Shown here one piece after another: positions 8,033 through 16,495 of a DNA stretch of 64,000 bases. This DNA is from Lachnospiraceae bacterium. GTDB taxonomy: Bacteria > Bacillota > Clostridia > Lachnospirales > Lachnospiraceae. The notes beneath the pieces were generated by a model, which did no database searches, had not been told where the DNA came from, and saw nothing but the letters and a program-made list of their open reading frames with translations. Every line of letters starts with the position of its first letter. Within the stretch, counting starts at the first letter, position 1. Made by a program: the position numbers and the translations under genes. The stretch spans positions 23,074 through 87,073 of the forward strand of contig CAJTAL010000016.1 in the NCBI GenBank assembly GCA_910574285.1, in the 5' to 3' direction.

Positions 8033-8722
8033 TCACACTTCGATCTTTATCAGCCTTACACCAAGATAATAAGCGCCGAGATAGATCCCTAAGCATACCG
8101 TCATCACCCCCATTCCTAATATATTTCCATACAGACTGTCCATAAATTCAGGAAAACTCAAGGACATATAGCCGATAATCCCATAAGGAATCATGGACAT
8201 CACACGGAATTCATATCTCTTCGCCGCCAATATGGTATCTATCTCCCGCTTTACATCGATCTTGTCCCCAATCTGTCTTACCGTATCCTGAATGATGGCT
8301 ATCATATTTCCTCCGCTTTTCTTTGCTGACGCAAATACCGTCACAAAATTTCTGGCGTCCTCCGTCTGTACGCGCAGGCTGAATTCCTCCAGAATCTGCT
8401 CAATCGGCACTTGTATCCGCAATTGTCTTACAATCATCTGCAGTTCCTTCGAGATCCTTGCGTCACCGAGATAGAGACGCTGCAATTCCTTCTGGGCTTC
8501 CCGGAACGAATTTTCCACGGAATATCCCGCGTTCAGAGCCGCCGAGACAGCCTGGATCGCTTCTTTAAACTGCCCCTGGAACTCGTCTTCCTTCTTCTTC
8601 GCGCTTTCCTCTTCCATCATGCGCAGATGCCACGCCAGAACCGGCAGCAGCAAGAACACCGCCGCAAACGACCGATAATAGAGCCACGCCGTTACGGCTG
8701 TGATTCCTCCTGCCTTCAGCAT
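8033..8722 (-). CDS. tadB: TadB-like inner-membrane platform protein
   Basis: About 229 residues from the ATG at 8722, which lies 19 bases past the tadA stop and behind GCGGGAG; the open frame to 8821 would overlap tadA and is less likely. Two N-terminal helices precede the GspF-like core (FKEAIQAVSAALNAGYSVEN, SLRVQTEDARNFVTVFASAK, RQIGDKIDVKREIDTILA), and membrane helices close the C-terminus. TadB pairs with TadC to couple the TadA motor to pilin assembly. The order tadZ-tadA-tadB-tadC is the standard one. Confidence 0.87.
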   Translation of the reverse strand: MLKAGGITAVTAWLYYRSFAAVFLLLPVLAWHLRMMEEESAKKKEDEFQGQFKEAIQAVSAALNAGYSVENSFREAQKELQRLYLGDARISKELQMIVRQLRIQVPIEQILEEFSLRVQTEDARNFVTVFASAKKSGGNMIAIIQDTVRQIGDKIDVKREIDTILAAKRYEFRVMSMIPYGIIGYMSLSFPEFMDSLYGNILGMGVMTVCLGIYLGAYYLGVRLIKIEV

Positions 8723-8741
8723 AATTACCAGATGCTCCCGC

Positions 8742-9947
8742 CTAGATATATCCTGCTGCCAGCAATTTCCCTTTATGAACAAGTTCTTTCTCTTTCTTCC
8801 ATTCCCCCTGGATCTTTCCACTTCTTTCTCCCATTTCTACATATTTGTATAGTGTCTGCATCAAGATCTCTCCTTTTTGATATCCCAGTATCTCCGCAAC
8901 TTCCAATACTTTCCTGCTCCGGTCGCGCAGACGTCCCAGATGAACGATAATATCCACTCCGGACGCGATCTGCCTCTGAATGGCCGGAAGGGGCAGGTCC
9001 ATCCCCATGAGTACCATGGTCTCCAGCCTGCTCAGCATATCTTCCGGGCTGTTGGCATGCCCGGTGCTTAAAGAGCCGTCATGCCCGGTATTGAGCGCCT
9101 GGAGCATATCGATCGCCTCCGCCGAACGGACTTCGCCGACGATAATACGGTCCGGGCGCATCCTGAGGGCCGATTTGATCAGATCGCGGATCGTTACCGC
9201 TCCAGTCCCTTCCACATTCGCGTTCCGCGCCTCAAGCCTTACCAGGTTCGGAACATCCTGAATCCTTAGTTCGGCGTTGTCTTCTATGGTTATAATCCTC
9301 TCTGTCTTTGGTATATACTGCGATAATGCATTTAAGAAAGTGGTTTTCCCGGACCCGGTTCCTCCACTTATGAATATGTTGTATCCGGCTGCCACCAGAC
9401 GGGCGAGAAACCCGGACACTTCATCACTGACAGAATTCCATGAGATAAGCTGTCTCATCGTAATTCCTTCTTTTGAAAATTTTCGGATGGTCACGATCGG
9501 TCCGTCCAGCGCAATCGGATTCAGCACTACATTCACACGGGAGCCGTCGGGGAGTCTCGCGTCTACGATGGGCGACGCCTCGTTTACCAGACGGTTGGAA
9601 CCTGCCGCGATCTGCTGTACCACGTCTTCTAATTTATCCCTGGATATAAAACGCTTGTCAGACCGGAAGATTCTCCCGTCTCTCTCATAGAATATATTCT
9701 GCGTCCCGTTGATCATGATCTCGGTAATCGTATCATCCTCCAGAAACTCCTGCAGCAGATCTAGCTTACGGAATGTATTGAACAGTTCCCTTCCCAAAGC
9801 CGTTTTCCTGGCAAGAGACAGATATTCCTGCTCTGAAGCCTCCTGCAGCACCCCGTAAATCAGACGGTTCAGCTCTTCATCTTCAATCTCCCTTGTCATA
9901 TCCAGCTCTTCCAGTATCCTGGCATGAAGCTGCTCGGAATCTATCAT
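8742..9947 (-). CDS. tadA: TadA/CpaF family secretion ATPase
   Basis: The 401-residue protein has the hallmarks of a type II/IV secretion ATPase: an N-terminal helical domain, DTITEIMINGTQNIFYERDG, Walker A GGTGSGKTTFLNALS, the Asp box TIEDNAELRI, Walker B region RPDRIIVGEVRSAEAIDMLQ, and the His box TGHDGSLSTGHAN. It acts as the hexameric cytoplasmic motor of the Tad pilus. Its ATG overlaps the tadZ stop (ATGA), showing tight coupling. No key residue appears changed. Confidence 0.94.
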   Translation of the reverse strand: MIDSEQLHARILEELDMTREIEDEELNRLIYGVLQEASEQEYLSLARKTALGRELFNTFRKLDLLQEFLEDDTITEIMINGTQNIFYERDGRIFRSDKRFISRDKLEDVVQQIAAGSNRLVNEASPIVDARLPDGSRVNVVLNPIALDGPIVTIRKFSKEGITMRQLISWNSVSDEVSGFLARLVAAGYNIFISGGTGSGKTTFLNALSQYIPKTERIITIEDNAELRIQDVPNLVRLEARNANVEGTGAVTIRDLIKSALRMRPDRIIVGEVRSAEAIDMLQALNTGHDGSLSTGHANSPEDMLSRLETMVLMGMDLPLPAIQRQIASGVDIIVHLGRLRDRSRKVLEVAEILGYQKGEILMQTLYKYVEMGERSGKIQGEWKKEKELVHKGKLLAAGYI

Positions 9948-10861
9948 ACCCCGGTCTCCTTTTTCACCATCCTTTTCTTCACGTCGTCATATCCCAGCAG
10001 ATGCAATTCCTCCTCCATCTGCAGAATCTTCGCTTTCGCAATCCTGTCCTTCGCCTCCGGGACATGGATCTCTGTACATACCCGAAGCAAATCATATACT
10101 CCCTTCAGCCCTTCGTCGATATCCAGGATCACCACGTCATAGATACTCTGCTCTGCGATCTGACGGATCAGCCCGACCCATTCTTCAGGCATTACGGATC
10201 TTACATCCTCCGACACCCGAGCCGGAAGCAGATAATCCAGTCCGTCCATATGCTCCACCAGAGTCGTAAGAACCAGGCCGATATTCCGGCTTTCCTGTCT
10301 GGCATAATACAAGATGTCCGCCAAGGTACGTCCCTCCCTGGGAAAATATCCTCCGATACCTCCATAGAGTTCCATATTCAGATACAGCACATTCCCGGAA
10401 ACCGCCAATTCCCGCCCAAGCTTAAGCCCATATCCGGTCTTACCGCTTCTGTGCACCGGCGAGAATATGCCTATGATCCTCATCTTTCCTGCCTTGACTG
10501 TCCGGATAAACAGACCGTCTCCGTCCTCTTCTTCACTGCATTCCCGGATGATCTCCGCCAGGATCGCCTCCCCCGACTGATATTTGTACACCTCTATCTC
10601 GCCCTCATCCGCCTCTGTCTTTCCGGAGCCTGTAAGCAGAAACACCTTCCCCGCCTTAAGCTTTCTGCGTTCCGCCGCCGGGTAAGCGCCTCCTATCAGC
10701 AGGATATCAATGGGCCGTTCCTGCATTACCGTCTGCACCTGTGCAATCCCGCCGCACACCTGCACCTGAAACGCAAGCTCCTTTCTCTTCATCAGGAATA
10801 CCGCAAAAGCCTCTGCATATCCTTCCTCCCGGTCACAGATCACCAGATTCCTATTACTCAC
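9944..10861 (-). CDS. tadZ: TadZ/CpaE-like MinD-family ATPase
   Basis: The 305-residue protein has an N-terminal receiver-like domain (about residues 1-130) without clear phospho-acceptor acids, then a MinD/ParA-type P-loop domain with the deviant Walker A SPVHRSGKTGYGLKLG and the segment YDVVILDIDEGL. TadZ proteins place the Tad machine in the cell and are usually the first gene, as here. A clear promoter (11013-11041) and a 5' untranslated hairpin lie upstream. It overlaps tadA by four bases. Confidence 0.85.
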   Translation of the reverse strand: MSNRNLVICDREEGYAEAFAVFLMKRKELAFQVQVCGGIAQVQTVMQERPIDILLIGGAYPAAERRKLKAGKVFLLTGSGKTEADEGEIEVYKYQSGEAILAEIIRECSEEEDGDGLFIRTVKAGKMRIIGIFSPVHRSGKTGYGLKLGRELAVSGNVLYLNMELYGGIGGYFPREGRTLADILYYARQESRNIGLVLTTLVEHMDGLDYLLPARVSEDVRSVMPEEWVGLIRQIAEQSIYDVVILDIDEGLKGVYDLLRVCTEIHVPEAKDRIAKAKILQMEEELHLLGYDDVKKRMVKKETGV

Positions 10862-10988
10862 ATACTATCCCTCCTCTGCCTGTGCATTTGATTCTCAATT
10901 ACTTCGTGAATTTCTGCCGATACGGCATCGAACACTTTGAAAAAAGAATAACTTGAACCTAACAGATACTAAAACGATCAGACACAAG

Positions 10989-11041
10989 CTACAAGATGTA
11001 ACTTGTAGGACGATTATAACCCTCCCCGACCGCTTTGTCCA
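10989..11041 (-). promoter_or_regulatory. Probable tad operon promoter with leader hairpin
   Basis: On the reverse strand TGGACA (11036-11041) and TATAAT (11013-11018) are separated by exactly 17 bases, a strong sigma-A type promoter, about 150 bases upstream of the tadZ start. Just downstream of the predicted transcription start is the perfect 7 bp inverted repeat CTACAAG (10989-10995) and CTTGTAG (11002-11008), which could be an operator or a leader stem-loop. No other strong promoter was seen between tadZ and bofA. Confidence 0.65.
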
Positions 11042-11077
11042 TCCCGATTTTAAAAAAAGTCAAATTTTGTGCAACCT

Positions 11078-11287
11078 TTACATAATTCCATAAAACGAGA
11101 TACCATAAAGAAGCGCAACCCCGGGAGTTCCAAGGATTCCGGATGTCAAAAAAGTCCACGGATTCATCCCGACCCGCACGTCAATCCCCTGATAACCAAG
11201 GAATTCATTAACGAAAAATATCAGCGCCATCCCCACGATTGCCCTGACAATAAAGTTCGTAAACAGATGTGAACGTTTCTCCGGCAT
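11078..11287 (-). CDS. bofA: Pro-sigmaK processing inhibitor BofA family protein
   Basis: A 69-residue protein with two hydrophobic segments (IVRAIVGMALIFFVNEFL and the C-terminal GVALLYGISFYGIM) around the conserved VGMNPWTFLTSGILGTPG motif of BofA. In Bacillus, BofA sits in the outer forespore membrane and holds back the SpoIVFB protease that activates sigma K; here the target is inferred. In Bacillus it is downstream of yaaL and recR in one direction, but here yaaL is divergently transcribed and recR is absent. Confidence 0.85.
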   Translation of the reverse strand: MPEKRSHLFTNFIVRAIVGMALIFFVNEFLGYQGIDVRVGMNPWTFLTSGILGTPGVALLYGISFYGIM

Positions 11288-11411
11288 AGCCGCCTCCCTC
11301 TTTCAAATACATATCTCCTAATTCCATATATATCCTGAATATGGGTATTTTATTCACAAAATCTGCTTATACTAACACATCATAAAGAAAAACTCATTAC
11401 GGAGGTGGCTT

Positions 11412-11648
11412 ATGAAACTATTCGAACGAGGAAAAGCTGCGGAAGAAGATATCTACAGACGGCTGTCATACGACCCGCAAAGCAATACTCTGCTTGACGA
11501 GATCGATATCGCGCGCCGGGAAATCGACGATGCCTTCAATAATTTCCAGAACGCCTCGGACCCTGACCTGATCGACTCCTATATCTACAAAGGCAATGCC
11601 GCATGGCTTCGCTATCGTTTCCTTCTTCGTCAGGCCAGGATCATCTGA
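11412..11648 (+). CDS. yaaL: YaaL family protein (DUF2508)
   Basis: A 78-residue soluble, acidic protein. The pattern LLDEIDIARREIDDAFNNFQ, DPDLIDSYIYKGNA and WLRYRFLLRQAR is typical of DUF2508/YaaL. The function is unknown, but the family is commonly found next to recR and bofA in Firmicutes; the neighbouring bofA supports the assignment. An ACGGAGGTGG ribosome site precedes the ATG. The 124 bases shared with bofA should contain both divergent promoters. Confidence 0.85.
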   Translation: MKLFERGKAAEEDIYRRLSYDPQSNTLLDEIDIARREIDDAFNNFQNASDPDLIDSYIYKGNAAWLRYRFLLRQARII

Positions 11649-11686
11649 TTCCGTTTCATCTACATGCAATTCCTAATAGCCGTACT

Positions 11687-11750
11687 GCCGGATGGAGTAC
11701 TAGTACAGCGTTGCATTAATTTCTTGAATAATCAGCACTCGCTGTACTAG
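11687..11750. repeat. Short dispersed repeat with 11 bp inverted arms
   Basis: GCCGGATGGAGTACTAG at 11687-11703 occurs once more, exactly but inverted, at 31379-31395. It runs into CTAGTACAGCG (11700-11710), whose reverse complement CGCTGTACTAG lies at 11740-11750, giving a 51 base stem-loop. The half motif CTGTACTAG also appears at about 46133 and 60405. The right arm is shared with the left end of the longer inverted-repeat element that follows. Confidence 0.7.
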
Positions 11751-11912
11751 TATAATCCACACTAATTGACCGCACATTTCGCTGGTCTAAATTTCCATCT
11801 GCTGCGTTGTTGTCAATCGACGTAGCCACCGCTACGCCTCATTCCTCCGCCTTGCAGGCTGAAAATTTATCCTGCGCGAGAATGTACCGGTAATTAGTGT
11901 GGATTATACTAG
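11747..11912. mobile_element. MITE-like element with 21 bp terminal inverted repeats
   Basis: CTAGTATAATCCACACTAATT at 11747-11767 is a perfect inverted copy of the sequence at 11892-11912. The 124 internal bases also pair imperfectly along their length, including GTAGCCACCGCTAC near the centre, so the whole 166 base unit can fold into one long hairpin. It has no coding capacity. Its right terminal repeat contains the TAG stop codon of sua5 (11909-11911). The structure fits a non-autonomous, hairpin-forming mobile repeat; no transposase in this window obviously matches its ends. Confidence 0.7.
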
Positions 11913-12958
11913 ACATGCATCACACGATGTCCGGCAGCTTTCAGCAGGCGGTTCATAACCGCGCTCCCGATCCCTTCCGCCGCAAATGCCTCGCTGTAGA
12001 TAAATTCTGCCCCGTCACTGTCAAATTCCCGCAGGATGCCGTACAAATGGCTGGCTATCGTAGATTCATCCGTTCTGGTTCCGATACACTTGATGTTACC
12101 GGCCTTGTATCGGCCCACCGTCTCTTGCGTACCTATAATCCCTACTTTGCTCCCTGCCTCTTCTTTTTCTTTCGCCAGACGGTTAATCTCATCCACCACC
12201 GCTTCTATCCTCCCGTCCACGACGACCAGTTCCGCTTTCGGCGCGTAATGCCGGTACTTCATTCCCGGCGCTTTCGGCGCTTTCTTACTGTCCGGGTCTA
12301 TCAACGTCTTGTCCACTTCAACCTCACCGATCAGTTCTTCCAGCATCTCTTCCGTCACTGCCCCCGGCCTCAGGATCATCGGCGGCATCACCGTCATGTC
12401 CAGGATCGTCGATTCTACGCCGATCTCTACGGCGCCTCCGTCTATGATCATATCGATCCTGCCCTCCATGTCGGATGCCACATGCCCGGCCTCCGTCGGA
12501 CTCGGCCTGCCGGAAGTATTGGCGCTGGGCGCCGCAATATATCCGCCGCCTGCCCTGATAATTTCCCGTGCGATCTCATGATCCGGCATCCGCACCGCAA
12601 CCGTATCAAGCCCTCCGGTGGTTCCCTTCGGCACTTCACGGCTCTTTTTTAAGATCATCGTAAGAGGTCCCGGCCAGAACGCTTCCGCAACCTTTTGCGC
12701 CGCCTCCGGCACCTCCTTCGTGATCCTGTCCAGCGCTTCCATATCCGCGATATGCACGATCAACGGATTATCAGAAGGTCTTCCCTTCGCGGCATAGATC
12801 TTTTGCGCCGCCTCCTCATTCAGCGCATCCGCACCCAATCCATAAACCGTCTCTGTCGGAAACGCAACCAATCCGCCCTTTTTCAAAATATCTCCGGCCT
12901 TTTCGATTACATCCCTGTTCATATGTGTCTTATTTATCTGCTCTATTATCGTCTTCAT
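11909..12958 (-). CDS. sua5: Threonylcarbamoyl-AMP synthase (Sua5/YrdC/YwlC)
   Basis: About 349 residues from the ATG at 12958. The N-terminal YrdC domain is clear: ILKKGGLVAFPTETVYGLGA, KIYAAKGRPSDNPLIVHI, MPDHEIAREIIRAGG, AAPSANTSGRPSPT. A Sua5 C-terminal domain follows (APGMKYRHYAPKAELVVVDG). The enzyme makes threonylcarbamoyl-AMP from threonine, bicarbonate and ATP for t6A37 modification of tRNAs. A consensus promoter ends six bases before this ATG and there is no ribosome-binding site, so the mRNA may be leaderless. The stop codon lies inside the inverted repeat of the MITE-like element. Confidence 0.92.
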   Translation of the reverse strand: MKTIIEQINKTHMNRDVIEKAGDILKKGGLVAFPTETVYGLGADALNEEAAQKIYAAKGRPSDNPLIVHIADMEALDRITKEVPEAAQKVAEAFWPGPLTMILKKSREVPKGTTGGLDTVAVRMPDHEIAREIIRAGGGYIAAPSANTSGRPSPTEAGHVASDMEGRIDMIIDGGAVEIGVESTILDMTVMPPMILRPGAVTEEMLEELIGEVEVDKTLIDPDSKKAPKAPGMKYRHYAPKAELVVVDGRIEAVVDEINRLAKEKEEAGSKVGIIGTQETVGRYKAGNIKCIGTRTDESTIASHLYGILREFDSDGAEFIYSEAFAAEGIGSAVMNRLLKAAGHRVMHV

Positions 12959-12964
12959 ACCCGT

Positions 12965-12992
12965 ATTATAACACATTCTGGAATGCTGTCCA
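12965..12992 (-). promoter_or_regulatory. sua5 promoter, apparently giving a leaderless transcript
   Basis: Reverse strand TGGACA (12987-12992), a 16 base spacer, then TATAAT (12965-12970). Only six bases separate the -10 box from the sua5 ATG at 12958, so transcription would begin at or one base before the A of ATG. The whole promoter fits between the cwlD stop codon (12997) and sua5. The alternative ATG 12 codons downstream has no Shine-Dalgarno sequence either. Confidence 0.6.
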
Positions 12993-12996
12993 CTGA

Positions 12997-13683
12997 TTAC
13001 TTTTTCACACCTGCAAATCCTTCTATACCTTGTACTACGGCTTCCGCAATCTTCTTCTGATATTCTTTATCCACCAGTTTATCCGCTTCTTCCCGGTTGC
13101 TTAAGAACCCGCACTCGACGATGATCGTCGGAACTTCTGTTCTTCTAAGCAGATAATAACCGTCATCCGCTTTCTCCTGCCGGTGATTATCCGGATCTAC
13201 GGCCAGCAGCGCCTTCTGCATTATCCCGGCCGCCCTCTCCCCTTCCGTCGAATGCATGAAATAAAACACCTGGGCGCCGCTGACACTTTCTTCGTGATAG
13301 CTATTCTGGTGAATACTGACGGCAAGATCAGGCTTTGTCTTATTGATCAGTTCCACTCTCGCCTTCATGTCCTGCACCTTCTTACTTCCCTCACCGTTCC
13401 TGGCAAGGCTTGTATCGTCTTCCCTCGTCATTACAACCTTAATATTTTTTTTCTCCAGTATATTTTTTATCTTTTTCGCGATCTGCAGATTCACATCCTT
13501 CTCCAGTGCATCATTAATTCCGATTTTCCCGGGATCCTGCTCGCCGTGGCCTGCATCTATGACCACCGTAAGCTTCCCTTTTGTTACCTTCTCGCTTGAT
13601 ACATACTTCTCCAGACTCTTACTGACAGTTAGCAGTCCCGCCAACAGAAGAATCAGCATCACCAGTTCCACTTTTTTACGCAA
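12997..13683 (-). CDS. cwlD: N-acetylmuramoyl-L-alanine amidase, CwlD type
   Basis: A 228-residue Amidase_3 protein with an N-terminal membrane anchor (VELVMLILLLAGLLTV). Zinc and catalytic motifs: VVIDAGHGEQDPG (His), GINDALEKDVNLQIA (Glu), SIHQNSY (His) and IIVECGFLSN (catalytic Glu). Length and features match CwlD, which acts with PdaA to form muramic-delta-lactam in spore cortex. This fits a spore former with bofA nearby. Other amidase roles are possible, but the absence of repeat or SH3 domains favours CwlD. Confidence 0.85.
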   Translation of the reverse strand: MRKKVELVMLILLLAGLLTVSKSLEKYVSSEKVTKGKLTVVIDAGHGEQDPGKIGINDALEKDVNLQIAKKIKNILEKKNIKVVMTREDDTSLARNGEGSKKVQDMKARVELINKTKPDLAVSIHQNSYHEESVSGAQVFYFMHSTEGERAAGIMQKALLAVDPDNHRQEKADDGYYLLRRTEVPTIIVECGFLSNREEADKLVDKEYQKKIAEAVVQGIEGFAGVKK

Positions 13684-13747
13684 AAAAATACCTCCTGACA
13701 GTCACTATACCTAAATATATGACTGCAAGAGGCATTTTATATGTGAT

Positions 13748-16027
13748 TTAATTAATGTATTTCTGGATCAGCGTCCATACTTCCGCACTCTCCTGTCCCA
13801 GAGCCCACGCCGCCGTACCCGCCAGTTTATGCTCCTTCATAAGCTTTAACTTCGGCTCTATCGACTGCTCGTCCTCCAGCCAGACCTTGTATGTCGCGGT
13901 GTCCACCGTCCAGCTCGCGTAATTCTGCTGTGTCTCCTCATCCCAGGTAAGCTCGACTCCTGCTTCCGCAACCTTTGCTTTTGCCGTCGCCATGTCATAA
14001 GCTTCACTGCTGACGCTGATGGAGCTGTCCGCACCCTCAACCTGCGCTTCATCATCCGGCTCTGCTGCCAGCTCTTCCGCCGTCTTAGGCCGCTCCTGCC
14101 ATATTCTGGTAAAGAAGGGGATTCCGCTGATCACTTTTTCAGCCGGAACTTCCTTTAATGTTTCCTGGATTCCTTCCTTCACAAAATTGTAAGAAGACAC
14201 CGGTCCTGCTACCGGGGAACCTGCATAATGCTCATCGTATCCCATGATAATGATATAATCTGCCACGATTCCCTGTTCTTTTCGGTCATACTGCATATTA
14301 TAACCCTTCGGGACATAATTATCAATTGACAGGACGAGGCCGTTCTGTCTGCACCTTACGGATAATTCCCGGATAAACTGTATATAATGCTCTCCGCACT
14401 CCTCTGAAATCTTCTCAAAATCCACGTTAATACCGTCCACACCTACACGCAGGGACTCTGATACCAGTTGATTGATCAGATTCTCTCTTCTGGATGTATA
14501 GCGCAGCATCTCATAAGATTCGTCGTAAGAACTGATACCTCCGTCAAAATCCCGGATTGCCGCCCATACCTCTATCCCGGACTGATGCGCGTAATTCACA
14601 TAATCCGCCGAGGCAATAGAATCCATATTTCCCGCCGTATCCTTCACATGGAACCATGTGGGCGAGATCGTCGTGAGACCTTTGCTCTCCGCGATTCTCT
14701 GAAGCACAGTATTATTCGCGTCCGTATTCGTCACATTATGCCATGCCAGATTAATCGTATAATCCTTGGAAATATTCGTGAACTTCGGCTCTTCAAACGG
14801 CCTTGAGATCTCTTTCGTCTCTTCTTTCTTCAGCTTGCTGTTCTTGATATATCCGATCAGCCCGTCCTTTGTCCGGACTTTCGACCAGTTATCGCCGCTC
14901 TCTACAATTGTGACTTCATCCTTTTTCTTAACCTCTGTCAATACCGGACTCTTCACTCCGCCCAGATAACGCACCTGAGTATTGCGCTTTACTGCCGCGA
15001 CCGTCGTCTCGCCCCAGTCGCTTACAATCATCACTCTGCTTGGTTTATTGTATAATTCATAATCTATATTCGTATATTGCTGGATAAAATCCAAGGCTAT
15101 GTACGCTGTACTTCCCTCAGTTCTTAAGATAACGTAGTCTTCGCTCTTCTTCTCCTTTGACACAGTATAATCTTTACTTCCCACCTCTACAGTCACCGTG
15201 TCGTTCGGGAGCGTATACAAGAGGACATTCTCGTTGGAATCCCAATAGAAACGGCTGTTGATATATTTTCTTACAATATCATACTGGATATAGACTTTGC
15301 CGTCTTCTATACTGCCGTGAGGTTCTACTACCTCATTATTGATCGTGATTGCAAGCTGTCCTTCATTCTCAATCCCATAATATTTTGCCAAATCATATTT
15401 TACCTTTGAAGGACTATATTTTTTCCACAAAAATGCTGCTGCAACTGCTCCAACCACTAAGAAAATCAACAGAACTCCTTTCACAATGAGATTTCTCTGT
15501 CTTCTTCGCCTAGACTGCTGACCTCTCGCCGGTCTTTTCCTATTTCCGATACGCTGTGCCGGCTGTCTTCTCTGCCTCGTCTCCTGTTCTTCCGGCCTCC
15601 GCCTGCCGGCCGTCAGCCCCTGCGGTCTTCTTCCTCCGGTTTCCTTATTATCTATCCGGCGTCTTCCCGGCTGCTTCTCGGCCCTCGCCTGTCTGTCCGA
15701 TGCCGGATTCCCTTCCGAGATCCGACCGGAACGGACGGCTGTCTGCCCTTCTGCCGGAGTACGCCCTACTCTGCCCGATGTCTGCCCGCCTGCCGGAGCA
15801 CGTCCGGGTACGCCCGGCGTCCGTAAGCTTGCAGTTCCCGGCCGCGTCTGTCTGCCCGATATCTGTCCGCCTGCAGAAACACGGTTCTGCCGGGCAGCCG
15901 TCTGTCCGTCTGCCGGAATACGGCTCTGCCGAACGGACGCCTGAGCGTCTGCCGAAACTCGGTCTGTCTTGCCCCTGCTGCCTCTGCGGTCTGAAAATGT
16001 GCGGCTCATCCTGTCTTTTTCTTCCAT
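13748..16027 (-). CDS. GH18 family protein with basic repeat tail, membrane anchor and SH3-like region
   Basis: About 759 residues from the ATG at 16027, six bases after TAGGAGG. Residues 20-120 hold six imperfect 13-residue repeats of the form R-V/I-x-A-x-G-Q-x-x-x-R-Q. More Arg-rich sequence follows, then one transmembrane helix (about 180-200, VKGVLLIFLVVGAVAAAFLW). The external part has a copper-amine-oxidase-like N domain, an SH3-like stretch (GDNWSKVRTKDGLIGYIKNS) and a GH18 domain with the catalytic pattern DGINVDFEKISEE. GH18 proteins of this type in spore formers resemble YaaH/SleL-like cortex or wall enzymes, but the exact substrate is unknown. It lies just upstream of cwlD in the same direction. 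Confidence 0.83.
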   Translation of the reverse strand: MEEKDRMSRTFSDRRGSRGKTDRVSADAQASVRQSRIPADGQTAARQNRVSAGGQISGRQTRPGTASLRTPGVPGRAPAGGQTSGRVGRTPAEGQTAVRSGRISEGNPASDRQARAEKQPGRRRIDNKETGGRRPQGLTAGRRRPEEQETRQRRQPAQRIGNRKRPARGQQSRRRRQRNLIVKGVLLIFLVVGAVAAAFLWKKYSPSKVKYDLAKYYGIENEGQLAITINNEVVEPHGSIEDGKVYIQYDIVRKYINSRFYWDSNENVLLYTLPNDTVTVEVGSKDYTVSKEKKSEDYVILRTEGSTAYIALDFIQQYTNIDYELYNKPSRVMIVSDWGETTVAAVKRNTQVRYLGGVKSPVLTEVKKKDEVTIVESGDNWSKVRTKDGLIGYIKNSKLKKEETKEISRPFEEPKFTNISKDYTINLAWHNVTNTDANNTVLQRIAESKGLTTISPTWFHVKDTAGNMDSIASADYVNYAHQSGIEVWAAIRDFDGGISSYDESYEMLRYTSRRENLINQLVSESLRVGVDGINVDFEKISEECGEHYIQFIRELSVRCRQNGLVLSIDNYVPKGYNMQYDRKEQGIVADYIIIMGYDEHYAGSPVAGPVSSYNFVKEGIQETLKEVPAEKVISGIPFFTRIWQERPKTAEELAAEPDDEAQVEGADSSISVSSEAYDMATAKAKVAEAGVELTWDEETQQNYASWTVDTATYKVWLEDEQSIEPKLKLMKEHKLAGTAAWALGQESAEVWTLIQKYIN

Positions 16028-16130
16028 GCTGCACCTCCTACTCGACCCTATTATAGCAAAACACCCGGCACTCGTCATTAGTTATTTCGACATTTTCTAC
16101 ATTTTTACGGGGTATTTACAAATTTCAGTT

Positions 16131-16346
16131 TTAATTCTTATTAATGCTGTTGAACCACAACTCTTGAATATCACCTTTTTCATTCAGTACATAATCCCTC
16201 ATATAGGCTGTTTTCTCTCGTACCACATGCGCCCTGACTATCTGCATCGGGCTCGCCGGAATCCCGTTTATACCAAGACCCACCTGCTTTTTCTCATATC
16301 CTGTTAATTCCTTAAACATCTGCTGTAAATCAACTTCATCCTCCAA
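16131..16346 (-). CDS. Conserved hypothetical small protein, TTG start
   Basis: A 71-residue soluble protein read from TTG at 16346, which lies six bases after a perfect AAGGAGG; no better start exists. It contains MFKELTGYEKKQVGLGING and VREKTAYMRDYVLNEKGD, with no known domain recognised. Codon use is like its neighbours. It starts inside the end of a possible small membrane-protein frame (16349-16495). Function unknown. Confidence 0.6.
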   Translation of the reverse strand: MEDEVDLQQMFKELTGYEKKQVGLGINGIPASPMQIVRAHVVREKTAYMRDYVLNEKGDIQELWFNSINKN

Positions 16347-16348
16347 GT

Positions 16349-16495
16349 TTAACCTCCTTGTCGTGCCAGATGATAACTACGGCCGCGATTGCATATACTG
16401 ATAAAGGAGATGCCGTGATACAATAACCTCAATACGCCGCAGCTGATAAAAACAGAAGATAGTCCTGACACTATAATACCTCGCCAATAGTTCAT
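16349..16495 (-). pseudogene. Possible small membrane peptide, maybe frameshifted
   Basis: A 48-codon frame from ATG 16495 reads MNYWRGIIVSGLSSVFISCG and then LRLLYHGISFIS. A second hydrophobic stretch (YAIAAVVIIWHDKEV) is open in the next frame from about 16405 and runs to just before the TTG-start gene. One base change would join them into a two-helix protein of about 60 residues. No good ribosome site is visible. It could be a decayed gene or chance. Confidence 0.25.

Noticed and set aside
9893..10891. 332-codon forward frame opposite tadZ
   Set aside because: Antisense to a gene with P-loop motifs and correct operon overlaps; His/Arg/Leu-rich nonsense composition.
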